From positions 186,001 through 250,000 of the forward strand of contig NZ_OBQD01000009.1 of NCBI RefSeq assembly GCF_900220975.1: a stretch of DNA of 64,000 bases. Reading direction: 5' to 3'. Position numbers and translations under genes: made by a program. The notes under the pieces are model-generated. The model saw only the letters and a program-made list of their open reading frames with translations, made no database searches and had not been told where the DNA came from. Below, one piece after another: positions 39,198 through 47,712 of the stretch (within the stretch, counting starts at the first letter, position 1; the number at the start of each line of letters is the position of its first letter). Source of the stretch: Rhizobium subbaraonis. Lineage in GTDB: Bacteria > Pseudomonadota > Alphaproteobacteria > Rhizobiales > Rhizobiaceae.

Positions 39198-40844
39198 ATG
39201 ACCGCTTCGAAGACAACGGCTGCCGACTGGTGGCGAGGTGCGGTGATCTATCAGGTCTATCCCCGGTCCTGCCAGGACACGTCAGGAGATGGCATCGGCG
39301 ATCTCCAGGGGGTGAAGCGGCGACTGGAGCATATCGCGGCGCTGGGGGTGGACGCGATCTGGCTGTCCCCGTTCTTCAAGTCGCCGATGGCGGACATGGG
39401 CTACGACGTGTCCGACTATTGCGACGTCGATCCGATGTTCGGGTCGCTTGCCGATTTCGACGAGATGCTGGCCGAGGCGCACCGGCTGGGGATGAAGGTC
39501 ATCATCGACCAGGTGATCTCGCACACCTCCGATCAGCATCCCTGGTTCAGGGAGAGCCGGTCGAGCCGCGACAACGACAGGGCCGACTGGTATGTGTGGG
39601 CCGAACCCAAGAAGGACGGGACCGCGCCGAACAACTGGCTCTCGGTGTTCGGCGGGCCGGCCTGGGAATGGGACGGGGTGCGCCGCCAGTACTACATGCA
39701 CAATTTCCTCGCCTCCCAGCCCGACCTGAACTTCCACAATCCGAAGGTCCAGGAGGCGGTGCTGAAGACCATGCGCTTCTGGCTTGACCGTGGCGTCGAC
39801 GGCTTCCGCCTCGATACGGTGAACTATTATTTCCACGACGCGAAACTGAGGGACAACCCGCCGCACGAACCGGATTCGGACGAGGCCGGTCTGGATGCGC
39901 CCGACGTTAATCCCTACGGCATGCAGGCGCACCGCTACGACAAGACGCAGCCGGAAAACGTCGTCTTTCTTCAGAAGGTACGGGCGCTTCTCGCTGGCTA
40001 CGAGGACCGCACGACGGTGGGCGAAGTCGGCGACGGCGCGCGGTCTCTGAAGACGGTGGCGGAATATACGAGCGGCGGCGACAAGCTGCACATGTGCTAC
40101 ACCTTCGACCTGCTGGGCCCGGATTTTTCCGCCGGCTACATCAGAAAGTGCGTCGAAGGCTTCCAGAAGGTAGTGACGGACGGCTGGGTGTGCTGGGCGT
40201 TTTCCAATCACGACGTCGTCCGCCATGTCAGCCGCTTCATCGAAGCGCCGGAGGAGCGCGAGCGCGTGGCGCGGCTGGCGATCACGCTGCTTTCGACCTT
40301 GCGCGGCACGATCTGCCTCTACCAGGGCGAGGAACTTGGACTTCCCGAGGCCGAGCTTGCCTTCGAGGACCTGCGCGATCCCTACGGCATCCGATTCTGG
40401 CCGGCCTTCAAGGGCCGCGACGGCTGCCGCACGCCGATGCCGTGGAAAGCCGGGGAGCCGCATGCCGGCTTCAGCTCCGGTCGGCCTTGGCTGCCGGTGC
40501 CGGAGGAGCACACGCGTCTTGCCGCCAACGCCCAGGAGAAGGTCGCGGGTTCGGTGCTGAACCACTACCGCGACACGCTCGCATTCCGGAAAGCGCACGC
40601 CGCCCTCTTCGACGGCGACATGGCCTTCGTGAAGTCCAACCAGGACATCCTGGCGTTCACGCGCGACAAGGGCGAGGAAAAGCTGCTGTTCGTGTTCAAC
40701 CTGACGCGGGAGAAGGCGGAGTTCTCGCCGCCGTCCTCGATGAAGCTCGGCGAGAGCGTCGCCGTACCCGGCTTCGGCGGCAGGCTTTCGGAGGGCGCGA
40801 TCGAGCTGGCGCCGCTGGACATGGCCTGCGTGCGGCTTGCTTGA
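39198..40844 (+). CDS. aglA: Alpha-glucosidase, GH13
   Basis: Retaining glycoside hydrolase acting on alpha-1,4/1,6-linked disaccharides such as sucrose, maltose or trehalulose-type sugars. The 548-residue protein shows DWWRGAVIYQVYPRSCQDTSGDGIGDLQG, the catalytic nucleophile in GVDGFRLDTVNYY, acid/base Glu in TVGEVGD, and the third Asp in FSNHDVVRH. CLYQGEELGLPEAELAFEDL is typical of bacterial oligo-1,6-glucosidases. It is cytoplasmic. ATG 39198 is the family start. It resembles aglA of S. meliloti, but the agl ABC transporter and regulator are not here. The symbol is by similarity. Confidence 0.85.
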   Translation: MTASKTTAADWWRGAVIYQVYPRSCQDTSGDGIGDLQGVKRRLEHIAALGVDAIWLSPFFKSPMADMGYDVSDYCDVDPMFGSLADFDEMLAEAHRLGMKVIIDQVISHTSDQHPWFRESRSSRDNDRADWYVWAEPKKDGTAPNNWLSVFGGPAWEWDGVRRQYYMHNFLASQPDLNFHNPKVQEAVLKTMRFWLDRGVDGFRLDTVNYYFHDAKLRDNPPHEPDSDEAGLDAPDVNPYGMQAHRYDKTQPENVVFLQKVRALLAGYEDRTTVGEVGDGARSLKTVAEYTSGGDKLHMCYTFDLLGPDFSAGYIRKCVEGFQKVVTDGWVCWAFSNHDVVRHVSRFIEAPEERERVARLAITLLSTLRGTICLYQGEELGLPEAELAFEDLRDPYGIRFWPAFKGRDGCRTPMPWKAGEPHAGFSSGRPWLPVPEEHTRLAANAQEKVAGSVLNHYRDTLAFRKAHAALFDGDMAFVKSNQDILAFTRDKGEEKLLFVFNLTREKAEFSPPSSMKLGESVAVPGFGGRLSEGAIELAPLDMACVRLA

Positions 40845-40846
40845 GG

Positions 40847-41101
40847 TTACTTCAGGAGCTTCTCGTATCCGGCATGGCTGCCGATCCAGAACCACACGAG
40901 ATCCTCGCCGTCTGCTACTGCGAGAGCTCGCCATGACAGCCCGACGCGTACCGACCAGAAGCGTCCAACCCGTTTGAAGTGCAGCGAGGGATGCTGAGAA
41001 TTGGATTTCAAAAGTGCGAAGTTCTCGTTGGCGAGTGTTTGCACGTGCGCGGGCAAGGTGTCGTAGCAACGCCAGAACCTGTCGCTGGCGTGGTGCTTCA
41101 A
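40847..41101 (-). CDS. RelE/ParE-superfamily toxin-like protein
   Basis: An 84-residue small protein with a RelE/ParE look: RFWRCYDTLPAHVQTLANENFALLKSN, then HFKRVGRFWSVRVGLSWRAL, and DLVWFWIGSHAGYEKLL at the C-terminus (HxxYEKLL is frequent in HigB/ParE-type toxins). It starts with TTG 41101, overlapping the stop of the gene before it (TTGA), the coupled arrangement usual for antitoxin-toxin pairs. It stops 2 bases from the alpha-glucosidase stop. Activity (mRNase or gyrase inhibitor) cannot be read from the sequence. Confidence 0.72.
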   Translation of the reverse strand: MKHHASDRFWRCYDTLPAHVQTLANENFALLKSNSQHPSLHFKRVGRFWSVRVGLSWRALAVADGEDLVWFWIGSHAGYEKLLK

Positions 41102-41301
41102 AGCTGTCTGGTCCTGCCGGCGCGATGTTCGGCCAAAGCTTCGTCGGCAAGCTCAGACAGCTTCCCGCTCGCGCGGGCGTCACGGTCGAACGCCTCGTCC
41201 CACCGCTTCGCCTGCAATAGCTCGAACCAACGTGAAAACGCGGCGAAGTCCTCACTGTCTAGCGACGCTACGCTCTCTTCGATCTTTTCAAGCTTCGACA
41301 T
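41098..41301 (-). CDS. Putative antitoxin, partner of the RelE/ParE-like protein
   Basis: A 67-residue acidic helical protein: SKLEKIEESVASLDSEDFAAFSRWFELLQAKRWDEAFDRDARASGKLSELADEALAEHRAGRTRQL. The C-terminal half (DRDARASGKLSELADEALAEHRAGRTR) is a typical toxin-binding tail. ATG 41301 is selected; a GTG at 41328 is also in frame. It overlaps the toxin start by four bases. No DNA-binding domain is obvious, so autoregulation would need another protein or the helical N-terminus. It is upstream of the toxin, the usual order. Confidence 0.7.
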   Translation of the reverse strand: MSKLEKIEESVASLDSEDFAAFSRWFELLQAKRWDEAFDRDARASGKLSELADEALAEHRAGRTRQL

Positions 41302-41373
41302 CAGGGGGCCCCAGTCAAATTCAATCACCTGTGAAAATAGGTCGTTTCCCCCTTGCTGCCAAGGGCATCCCGT

Positions 41374-43068
41374 TCACCCGATGAGCGCGAACTTGTCGAC
41401 GTCGACCATGCCGCGGTCTGAGATCTTCAGGTGCGGGATGACCGGAAGCGGCAGGAAGGCGAGTTGCAGGAAGGGCTCCTCCAGCGTCGCGCCGAGCGCA
41501 AGTGCCGCCTGGCGCAGGCGATGCAGCGTATCGCGGACCACTTCGAATGGCTCCAGGCTCATCAGGCCGGCGACGGGAAGGGCGATCTCGCCGGTAACCC
41601 TGCCGCCCTCGACCACGACGAAGCCGCCGCGGATCTCGCCCAGCCGGTTCGCGGCAAAGGCCATGTCGTCCTCGTCGACGCCGACCACGCAGATGTTGTG
41701 GCTGTCATGGCCGACTGTGGAGGCGATCGCGCCTCTCTTCAGGCCGAAGCCCTGGACGAAGCCGTTGGCGTGGTTGCCGTTCTTGCCGTGTCGCTCGATG
41801 ACGGCGACCTTGATGATATCCTGCGACAGGTCGACTGCCGTCTGGTTTCCCTTGGAAGGCAGGCGAAAGCGGCGATGCTCGGTGATGATCTTGCCCGGCA
41901 GGACGCCGATGACGGGGGTCTCGCCTTCCGTCACGGGAACGGCGAAGTGGGACGCCTTCACCTCCCTTGCCCTGACGCTGTCTAGGCCTACGGGTTCGAC
42001 AGGCTTGCGACCGGCAAACAGCGCGTCTGTGACGCGGCGACCGGCCGAGAAGACCATTTCGGCGCGGCAGTCCTCCAGCGTGTCGATTACGACGAGGTCG
42101 GCACGCCAGCCGGGGGCAATCAGGCCGCGGTCGTGCAGGCCGAAGGCCTTCGCCGCCGAGATCGAGGCTGCGCGATAGACGGCGAGCGGGGCGCGGCCAT
42201 GGGCGATCGCGGTGCGGATCATGTGATCGAGATGACCCTGCTCGGCGATGTCGAGGGGGTTGCGGTCGTCGGTGCAGAGCGCAATGAACGGCGACAGCCG
42301 CTCGGTGAAGAGCGGCATCAGCGCCAAGAGATCCTTCGACACGGAACCCTCGCGGATCAGGATGTGCATGCCCTTCCTGATCTTCTCCAGCGCCTCCTCG
42401 GCGGACGTGCATTCGTGGTCGGTGCGGATGCCGGCGGAGAGATAGCCGTTGAGGTCGCGGCCGGAGAGCAGCGGCGCGTGGCCGTCGATATGGCCGCCCT
42501 GGAAGGCTTCGAGCTTGGCCATGCAGCCGGGATCCTTATGGATCACGCCGGGAAAGTTCATGAACTCGGCCAGCCCGATCACCTTGGGATGGTGGCGGAA
42601 GGGGAGGAGTTTTTCGACCGGCAGGTCGGCGCCGGAGGTTTCCAGATGCGTCGCCGGCACGCAGCTCGACAGTTGCACGCGGATATCCATGATCGTTCGT
42701 TCGGCCGAATCGAGGAAGAAGCGGATGCCGTCTTCGCCGAGCACGTTGGCGATCTCGTGCGGATCGCAGATCGCCGTCGTCACGCCATGTGGCAGCACGC
42801 AGCGGTCGAATTCGTGTGGGGTGACGAGCGAGCTTTCGATATGCAGATGGGTGTCGATGAAGCCCGGAACGACGATGCGGCCGGTAACGTCGATCTCCTC
42901 GCGCCCCTCATAGCCTTCGCAGGTGCCGACGATGCGATCGTCGCAGATTGCGATGTCGGAGGCGACGATTTCACCGGTGACGAGGTCGAAGAACCGGCCC
43001 CCCTTGAGCACGATGTCGGCGGGTTCGCGCCCCGTACCCTGGTCGATGCGGCGTTCCAAGTCGGTCAT
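41374..43068 (-). CDS. ade: Adenine deaminase
   Basis: Manganese amidohydrolase that converts adenine to hypoxanthine, linking adenine salvage to the xanthine pathway upstream in this window. The 564-residue protein has the metal site [74 protein letters not shown] and [12 protein letters not shown]. The C-terminal domain shows [17 protein letters not shown], specific to Ade. The start is ATG 43068. It is a stand-alone gene; it may be co-transcribed with the epimerase upstream (77-base gap). Confidence 0.95.
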   Translation of the reverse strand: MTDLERRIDQGTGREPADIVLKGGRFFDLVTGEIVASDIAICDDRIVGTCEGYEGREEIDVTGRIVVPGFIDTHLHIESSLVTPHEFDRCVLPHGVTTAICDPHEIANVLGEDGIRFFLDSAERTIMDIRVQLSSCVPATHLETSGADLPVEKLLPFRHHPKVIGLAEFMNFPGVIHKDPGCMAKLEAFQGGHIDGHAPLLSGRDLNGYLSAGIRTDHECTSAEEALEKIRKGMHILIREGSVSKDLLALMPLFTERLSPFIALCTDDRNPLDIAEQGHLDHMIRTAIAHGRAPLAVYRAASISAAKAFGLHDRGLIAPGWRADLVVIDTLEDCRAEMVFSAGRRVTDALFAGRKPVEPVGLDSVRAREVKASHFAVPVTEGETPVIGVLPGKIITEHRRFRLPSKGNQTAVDLSQDIIKVAVIERHGKNGNHANGFVQGFGLKRGAIASTVGHDSHNICVVGVDEDDMAFAANRLGEIRGGFVVVEGGRVTGEIALPVAGLMSLEPFEVVRDTLHRLRQAALALGATLEEPFLQLAFLPLPVIPHLKISDRGMVDVDKFALIG

Positions 43069-43145
43069 GGCGGTCTCCGGATTTCGGTGTCTTTCGACAA
43101 TGCAAGGGTGCCCAGCCAGGGCGGCAGCGGGCCAAGACCACTATC

Positions 43146-44015
43146 TCATGCGGGCAGTTCGACCGAAAAGCCGTAGTTTGCACTTTCCCCCATTGCGAGC
43201 GCGGCGGTGAAGGGGCGCTCGGTCAGTTCGGCGGTGCCGCCGGCATGGGCGGCCATGCCGTGCCAGGGTTCGATGCAGAGGAAGGGGGCACCCGGCTTCT
43301 GCCAGAGGGCCAGGTTGGGGAGGTTTTCGAAGCGGAACTTGAGGCTCGGTCCACCGTTCGCGGCATACGTCAGCTCGGAGCCAGTGCCTTCCGGAAAGAT
43401 CATGGCGTCGGCTTCGAAGAAGCCGGATTCCAGCACGAGGCGGCCGGCATGGAAGGGCGAAGGAAGGTGGTCGGCAGCCAGGTATCCGTCATGCAGCCGG
43501 GCCAGCGGCGGCTCGGCCCCGTTGCCGAGCGTCACCGTATGCGGCTTGCCTTCGCCGCCCGGCAGCGGCCAGAGGAAAGCCGGATGGAAGCCGATTCCGT
43601 AGGGCATCACGTCGGTGCCCTCGTTCGTCACGGTGGCGGTGACGCGGAGTATCGCCCCGTCCAGCCGATGCTCCAGCGAGAGCGAGAAGTCGAACGGATA
43701 GACGGCCCGCGTCTCGGCGCTGGCCTTCAATTCGTGCCGGCAGAAGTCGTTACCGGACTGTGTGAGGACGAATTCGCTGCGCCGGGCAAAGCCGTGCTGC
43801 TTCATCGGATAGCGGATGCCGCCGATCGCCAGGCTGTCGTCGGGCGCCTTGCCGACAATCGGAAAGAGGAGCGGCGAGCGGCCCGACCACCAGGCGGCGT
43901 CGCCATGCCAGAGCCATTGCCGGCCGTCTCGGGTGGTCAGCGACTGCATCTCGGCGCCGAGGGTGGACACGTCCACGGCGAGGGCTTCGCTTTGAATGCG
44001 GGTGAGCGTGGACAT
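43146..44015 (-). CDS. Aldose 1-epimerase family protein (YeaD/LacX-like)
   Basis: A 289-residue galactose-mutarotase-fold protein: VSTLGAEMQSLTTRDGRQWLWHGDAAWWSGRSPLLFPIVGK, YPMKQHGFARRSEFVL (catalytic-region His), GIGFHPAFLWPLPGG (second His), and PGAPFLCIEPWHGMAA (Glu base). The WxG-AxxW and PLLFPI blocks place it with the LacX/YeaD-like hexose-6-phosphate epimerase branch rather than GalM. It follows a 335-base gap and precedes ade by 77 bases on the same strand. The sugar is not known. Confidence 0.85.
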   Translation of the reverse strand: MSTLTRIQSEALAVDVSTLGAEMQSLTTRDGRQWLWHGDAAWWSGRSPLLFPIVGKAPDDSLAIGGIRYPMKQHGFARRSEFVLTQSGNDFCRHELKASAETRAVYPFDFSLSLEHRLDGAILRVTATVTNEGTDVMPYGIGFHPAFLWPLPGGEGKPHTVTLGNGAEPPLARLHDGYLAADHLPSPFHAGRLVLESGFFEADAMIFPEGTGSELTYAANGGPSLKFRFENLPNLALWQKPGAPFLCIEPWHGMAAHAGGTAELTERPFTAALAMGESANYGFSVELPA

Positions 44016-44350
44016 GGGGTGCCTTTCTGGATGCAGGCGCGGCGTTCTTTCGCGTGGCGCGCCTTAAGTCTTTGTTTTATTGCATGTTTACCAGATCTTG
44101 TGCACATTTTTGCGCGACATGATGTGGCCGGCGCTGCCGTCGATGCGAGGTGACCCCGGTGGGCAGAAATGACAATCTGCAACAATGCAGGAAATGCCAT
44201 CCGTTTCAAATCTTTCCTGCCGCAACTCGTTATGCTCTGTGACGGGGCGATGCTCTGCCAAACCGTTCCTCGCAGCGCCTGCCGGCACGATGGCGGCGCC
44301 GGGCGCGCGGTGGCGTTGCCAGGGTCGCCGGTGCAACCTATGTTCCTTTC
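44016..44350. other. Divergent intergenic region, no gene seen
   Basis: 335 bases between the epimerase and the DCC protein. An AT-rich patch at 44065-44110 (TTTGTTTTATTGCATG) may hold the epimerase promoter. Open frames are short shadows. No repeat or structured RNA is recognised. Confidence 0.5.
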
Positions 44351-44761
44351 ATGAAGCAGGACAGTGGCACAGGCCCGATCATCGTCTTCGACGCGCAGTG
44401 CATCCTCTGCTCCGCCAATGCGCAGTTCGTGCTGCGACACGACCGGGCGCGGCGTTTTCGTTTGGCCTCGATGCAGAACGAGGCCGGTGCTGTGCTCTAC
44501 CGGCGCTTCGGCATCGATCCGGCCGCCCCGGAGACGCTCATCGTCGTCGATGGCGATGCCATGCTGAGGGACAGCGATGCGATCCTTGCAATCTACGCGG
44601 GTCTCGGCTGGCCGTGGAAGGTGGCCGTGATCCTTCGCCTGGTGCCACGCTTCATCCGCGATCCGTTCTATCGCTTCATCGCGCGCAACCGCTACCGGAT
44701 CTTCGGTCGGCGGGAGGCCTGCTGGGTGCCTCCCAAGGATTTCGCCGACCGGGTCCTGTAG
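44351..44761 (+). CDS. DCC-family thiol-disulfide oxidoreductase-like protein (DUF393)
   Basis: A 136-residue thioredoxin-like protein with the DCC signature IIVFDAQCILCSANAQFVLRHD (Asp-x-x-Cys-x-x-Cys). The family continues with LASMQNEAGAVLYRRFG, PETLIVVDGDAMLRDSDAIL and LVPRFIRDPFYRFIARNRYRIFGRR, all matched. ATG 44351 is the start. It converges on the aminotransferase gene with a 9-base gap. Physiological redox partner unknown. Confidence 0.88.
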   Translation: MKQDSGTGPIIVFDAQCILCSANAQFVLRHDRARRFRLASMQNEAGAVLYRRFGIDPAAPETLIVVDGDAMLRDSDAILAIYAGLGWPWKVAVILRLVPRFIRDPFYRFIARNRYRIFGRREACWVPPKDFADRVL

Positions 44762-44770
44762 CGGCAGCCG

Positions 44771-46096
44771 TCAGATGTTTTCCTTCAACACGCCGCGCAG
44801 CTTGTCGAACAGCTCGTCGATATGGTGCTTCTCGATGATCAGCGGCGGGGACAGCGCGATGATGTCGCCGGTGGTGCGGATCAGCAGGCCCTTTTCATAG
44901 GCCTTCAGGAAGGCGGAGAAGGCGCGCTTGGTCGGCTCGCCGGCGATCGGCGAAAGCTCGATCGCGCCGATCAGGCCGATGTTGCGGATGTCGATGACGT
45001 TCGGGCAGTCCTTCAGCGAATGCAGCCCGTCCTCCCAGTAGGAGGCGAGTTCGGCCGCGCGCGTCAACAGGCCCTCTTCCCTGTAGGTGTCGAGGGTGCC
45101 GAGGGCTGCGGCGGACGCGATCGGATTGCCGGAATAGGTATAGCCGTGGAAGAACTCGATCAGGTGTTCCGGGCCGTTCATGAAGGCGTCGTGGATCTCC
45201 GATGTGACGAAGACGGCGCCCATCGGGATGACGCCGTTGGTCAGGCCCTTGGCGGTGGTGATGATGTCAGGCTTGACGTCGAAATACTGGGCGGCGAACG
45301 GGGCGCCCAGGCGGCCGAAGCCGGTGATGACTTCGTCAAAGATCAACAGGATGCCGTGTTTCGTGCAGATCTCGCGCAGCTTCTGCAGATAGCCCTTAGG
45401 CGGGATCAGCACGCCGGTGGAGCCGGCTACCGGCTCGACGATGACGGCGGCGATCGTGGAGGCGTCGTGCAGGGTGACGATGCGCTCGAGCTCGCTGGCG
45501 AGGTCGCCGCCATGTTCCGGCTGGCCGCGGGTAAAGGCGTTCTTTTCGGGCAGGTGGGTGTGCGGCATGTGGTCGACGCCGGTGAGCAGCGTGCCGAACA
45601 TCTTGCGGTTGGAGACGATGCCCCCGACGGAGATGCCGCCGAAATTGACCCCGTGATAGCCGCGTTCGCGGCCGATCAGGCGGAAACGCGAACCGTCGCC
45701 CCTGGCGCGGTGATAGGCGAGCGCGACCTTCAGCGCCGTGTCGACCGATTCCGACCCGGAATTGGTGTAGAGCACATGGTCCATGCCTTCGGGGGCGATG
45801 TCGACCAGCCGGTTGGCGAGCTCGAAGGCCTTCGGGTGGCCGAGCTGGAAGGCCGGCGCATAGTCGAGTTCGCCGGCCTGTTCGCGGATCGCCTCGGTGA
45901 TCTTCGGACGGCAGTGACCGGCATTGACGCACCAAAGCCCCGCAGTGCCGTCCAGAACCTGACGCCCGTCATGGGTCTGGTAGTACATGTCCTTGGCGCT
46001 GACGAAGAGGCGCGGCTCCTTCTTGAACTGCCGGTTTGCCGTGAACGGCATCCAGAAGGCACGCATATCGTTAGGGGTGTTCAGGCGATTGGACAT
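44771..46096 (-). CDS. Omega-amino acid-pyruvate aminotransferase (class III)
   Basis: A 441-residue PLP enzyme that moves an omega-amino group (beta-alanine, GABA or similar) to pyruvate. MRAFWMPFTANRQFKKEPRLFVSAKDMYY, LWCVNAGHCRPKI, NSGSESVDTALKVALAYHRARGD, GGISVGGIVSNRKMFG and the PLP Lys in TTAKGLTNGVIPMGAV are family features, and FDEVITGFGRLGAPFAAQ carries the PLP Asp. Start ATG 46096 has CGGAGATC upstream; the frame opens at 46114. Class III relatives with other donors cannot be excluded. Confidence 0.9.
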   Translation of the reverse strand: MSNRLNTPNDMRAFWMPFTANRQFKKEPRLFVSAKDMYYQTHDGRQVLDGTAGLWCVNAGHCRPKITEAIREQAGELDYAPAFQLGHPKAFELANRLVDIAPEGMDHVLYTNSGSESVDTALKVALAYHRARGDGSRFRLIGRERGYHGVNFGGISVGGIVSNRKMFGTLLTGVDHMPHTHLPEKNAFTRGQPEHGGDLASELERIVTLHDASTIAAVIVEPVAGSTGVLIPPKGYLQKLREICTKHGILLIFDEVITGFGRLGAPFAAQYFDVKPDIITTAKGLTNGVIPMGAVFVTSEIHDAFMNGPEHLIEFFHGYTYSGNPIASAAALGTLDTYREEGLLTRAAELASYWEDGLHSLKDCPNVIDIRNIGLIGAIELSPIAGEPTKRAFSAFLKAYEKGLLIRTTGDIIALSPPLIIEKHHIDELFDKLRGVLKENI

Positions 46097-46228
46097 GAGG
46101 ATCTCCGGGGCCATGTTTTGTTGGCGGAGTCGTCCCCGCCAGGCATTTTTACCTGTTGGTCAAACTATCGAAGCCGCGTGCGCCGTCAAGTCCGCCAAGC
46201 CCGCGTGCGAAACGAACGAACAAGGGAA

Positions 46229-46259
46229 AACGCCCGGCGAAGTGGCTTCGCCGGGCGTT
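46229..46259 (-). terminator. Rho-independent terminator of the ArsR/NolR-like gene
   Basis: A perfect 14-base stem, AACGCCCGGCGAAG (46229-46242) with CTTCGCCGGGCGTT (46246-46259), and a 3-base loop. Read on the minus strand it is followed by TTTTCCC. It lies 24 bases past the stop of the ArsR-type gene. Confidence 0.88.
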
Positions 46260-46283
46260 CGGAATTGGCTTCTGAGGTCGATC

Positions 46284-46619
46284 TCAGGCGTAGCGCAGCT
46301 GCCTGCTGTCGCGGGCCTGCGGCTCGCTGAAGATGCTGTCGATTGCCTCCAGAATGGTCAGAACGGCATCCGACTTGCTGGAATAGTAGATCGTCTGAGC
46401 GTCGCGGCGCGTGGAGACGAGATTCTGTGCGCGCAGCTTGGACAGATGCTGGGACAGGGCCGACTGGCTGAGCCCGACTTTCTGTGCGAGTGCGCCGACA
46501 GCTATTTCTCCACCGACGAGCACTTTCAGGATCAGCAGGCGCTTGGGATTTGCCACCGCCGAAAGGAAGTTGGTCGCAACTTCCGCCTGTGCTTGCTCGT
46601 CTTCAGAAAAAGTGTCCAT
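46284..46619 (-). CDS. nolR: ArsR-family repressor, NolR-like
   Basis: A 111-residue winged-HTH protein. The central region VGALAQKVGLSQSALSQHLSKLRAQNLVSTRRDAQTIYY is nearly the same as NolR, the Rhizobium/Sinorhizobium repressor of nodulation, growth and conjugation genes, and FLSAVANPKRLLILKVLV before it also fits. Metal-binding Cys of classical ArsR are absent. Start ATG 46619 has AAGGAG upstream; the frame opens at 46634. A NolR-type operator lies upstream at 46678. The C-terminal 20 residues differ from described NolR. The symbol is by similarity. Confidence 0.8.
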   Translation of the reverse strand: MDTFSEDEQAQAEVATNFLSAVANPKRLLILKVLVGGEIAVGALAQKVGLSQSALSQHLSKLRAQNLVSTRRDAQTIYYSSKSDAVLTILEAIDSIFSEPQARDSRQLRYA

Positions 46620-46677
46620 TGGAAACTCCTTCAATGCGTATCAAATTCAATATGTGCGGTCCCGTACTGTACGACTG

Positions 46678-46692
46678 TTAGCATATAAACAA
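46678..46692 (+). promoter_or_regulatory. Candidate NolR-type operator
   Basis: TTAG-N9-AA (TTAGCATATAAACAA). The published NolR site is (A/T)TTAG-N9-A(T/A); here the base before TTAG is G, one mismatch. It is about 60 bases upstream of the ArsR/NolR-like start, in the right place for autoregulation. Confidence 0.35.
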
Positions 46693-46747
46693 AACCAAAC
46701 ACATCAAGGGCCAGAAATGGGGGTAGGCGCGGAAGCGGTTTCGTGCT

Positions 46748-47521
46748 TCAGCCTTGCGGGGTGCGGGCGGCGTGAAGCAGGTCGGCCAGGAGCGTGCGCA
46801 ACTGCATCGGATCGGTGAGTTCCTGTTCAAATTCAAGGCGTTTCAGCTGGTCGCCTGCGGTGAGGTCGATGCCGGCGGCATCGATTCCAGAGATGACCCA
46901 GTTCCCTTTCTTCGCGCCGAGATAGTGGCTGGCATAGATGCCGGCGGCCTCCGCATGGTCGCTGTTCATGTGGTCGATTGCGGCAGCTTCGCGGCCGGCA
47001 AGGGCTTCTCGAACGGCTGACCGAATCAGAAGGTCGTCTGCCGTCAGCAGATAGGCCTTGCCAAATCCACCGTTCAGATTGGCTCGCAGGGGAACCAGCC
47101 GGAAGAAGGTGAAATCCGGAAAATCGACGTAGAGTTGCGCCTTCGGATGCCTTCTGACGAAGCGTTCGCGCAGGCGGGCATGTCCGTCGCCGTCGCGCCC
47201 GACCTCCTCCGCCCGGGTGATGACGGTCAGACGGGGATGGGCGAGGGGATCGCCCTTGCCGGGCTCGCCGGCGAGGAGCGAGGCGCGGGCATCGCGCCTC
47301 AGCGCCTGCGTGTGGACGGAAAGGGCAGAGACCAGGATCACCGGAACGCCATCGATATCCATCCCCGTGAGAACACGGCTGGCAAAGGGATGACCGGTCT
47401 CCGGCTCGAGCACCGCGAGTGCGGCACTGCGCGCCGAGCGCAGCAGCACCCGGGCAAGCCTGCGCGCCTGGTCGTCGGTCTCGCGCAAGACGTTCGGCGC
47501 GTCCTTGTCGTTCTCTGTCAT
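46748..47521 (-). CDS. HugZ-family (pyridoxamine oxidase-fold, DUF2470) protein
   Basis: A 257-residue protein with a split-barrel FMN/haem-binding N-domain (LARVLLRSARSAALAVLEPETGHPFASRVLTGMDIDGVPVILVSALSVHTQALRRDARASLLAGEPGKGDPLAHPRLTV read across about residues 20-100) and a C-terminal DUF2470 domain with DHMNSDHAEAAGIYA. HugZ proteins bind or degrade haem, and the family also includes plain flavin-binding proteins. The haem-site His at the extreme C-terminus of HugZ is not visible, so haem oxygenase activity is uncertain. It is a single gene, 190 bases from choV. Confidence 0.82.
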   Translation of the reverse strand: MTENDKDAPNVLRETDDQARRLARVLLRSARSAALAVLEPETGHPFASRVLTGMDIDGVPVILVSALSVHTQALRRDARASLLAGEPGKGDPLAHPRLTVITRAEEVGRDGDGHARLRERFVRRHPKAQLYVDFPDFTFFRLVPLRANLNGGFGKAYLLTADDLLIRSAVREALAGREAAAIDHMNSDHAEAAGIYASHYLGAKKGNWVISGIDAAGIDLTAGDQLKRLEFEQELTDPMQLRTLLADLLHAARTPQG

Positions 47522-47596
47522 GTTGGCCTCGGCTGATAGGGTTTGTCAGGGAAAATTGGAAGCCGGTTTTCCCGAAAAGACAAACGAAACAAAGAA

Positions 47597-47642
47597 GCAC
47601 CGGAGTCTGTCTGACCAGAACCAACCAGACAGACTCCGGTGC
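47597..47642 (-). terminator. Long hairpin terminator downstream of choV
   Basis: A perfect 17-base inverted repeat, GCACCGGAGTCTGTCTG (47597-47613) with CAGACAGACTCCGGTGC (47626-47642), and a 12-base loop. Downstream on the minus strand the sequence is T-rich (TTCTTTGTTTCGTTTG). It ends the choXWV transcript, 70 bases after choV. Confidence 0.82.
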
Positions 47643-47712
47643 GATGTTCGATTCGGTGAGCCAGGCCACGCAGGACCGGCAATGTCACGCGGCACACCGG
47701 TTCACGCCGACG

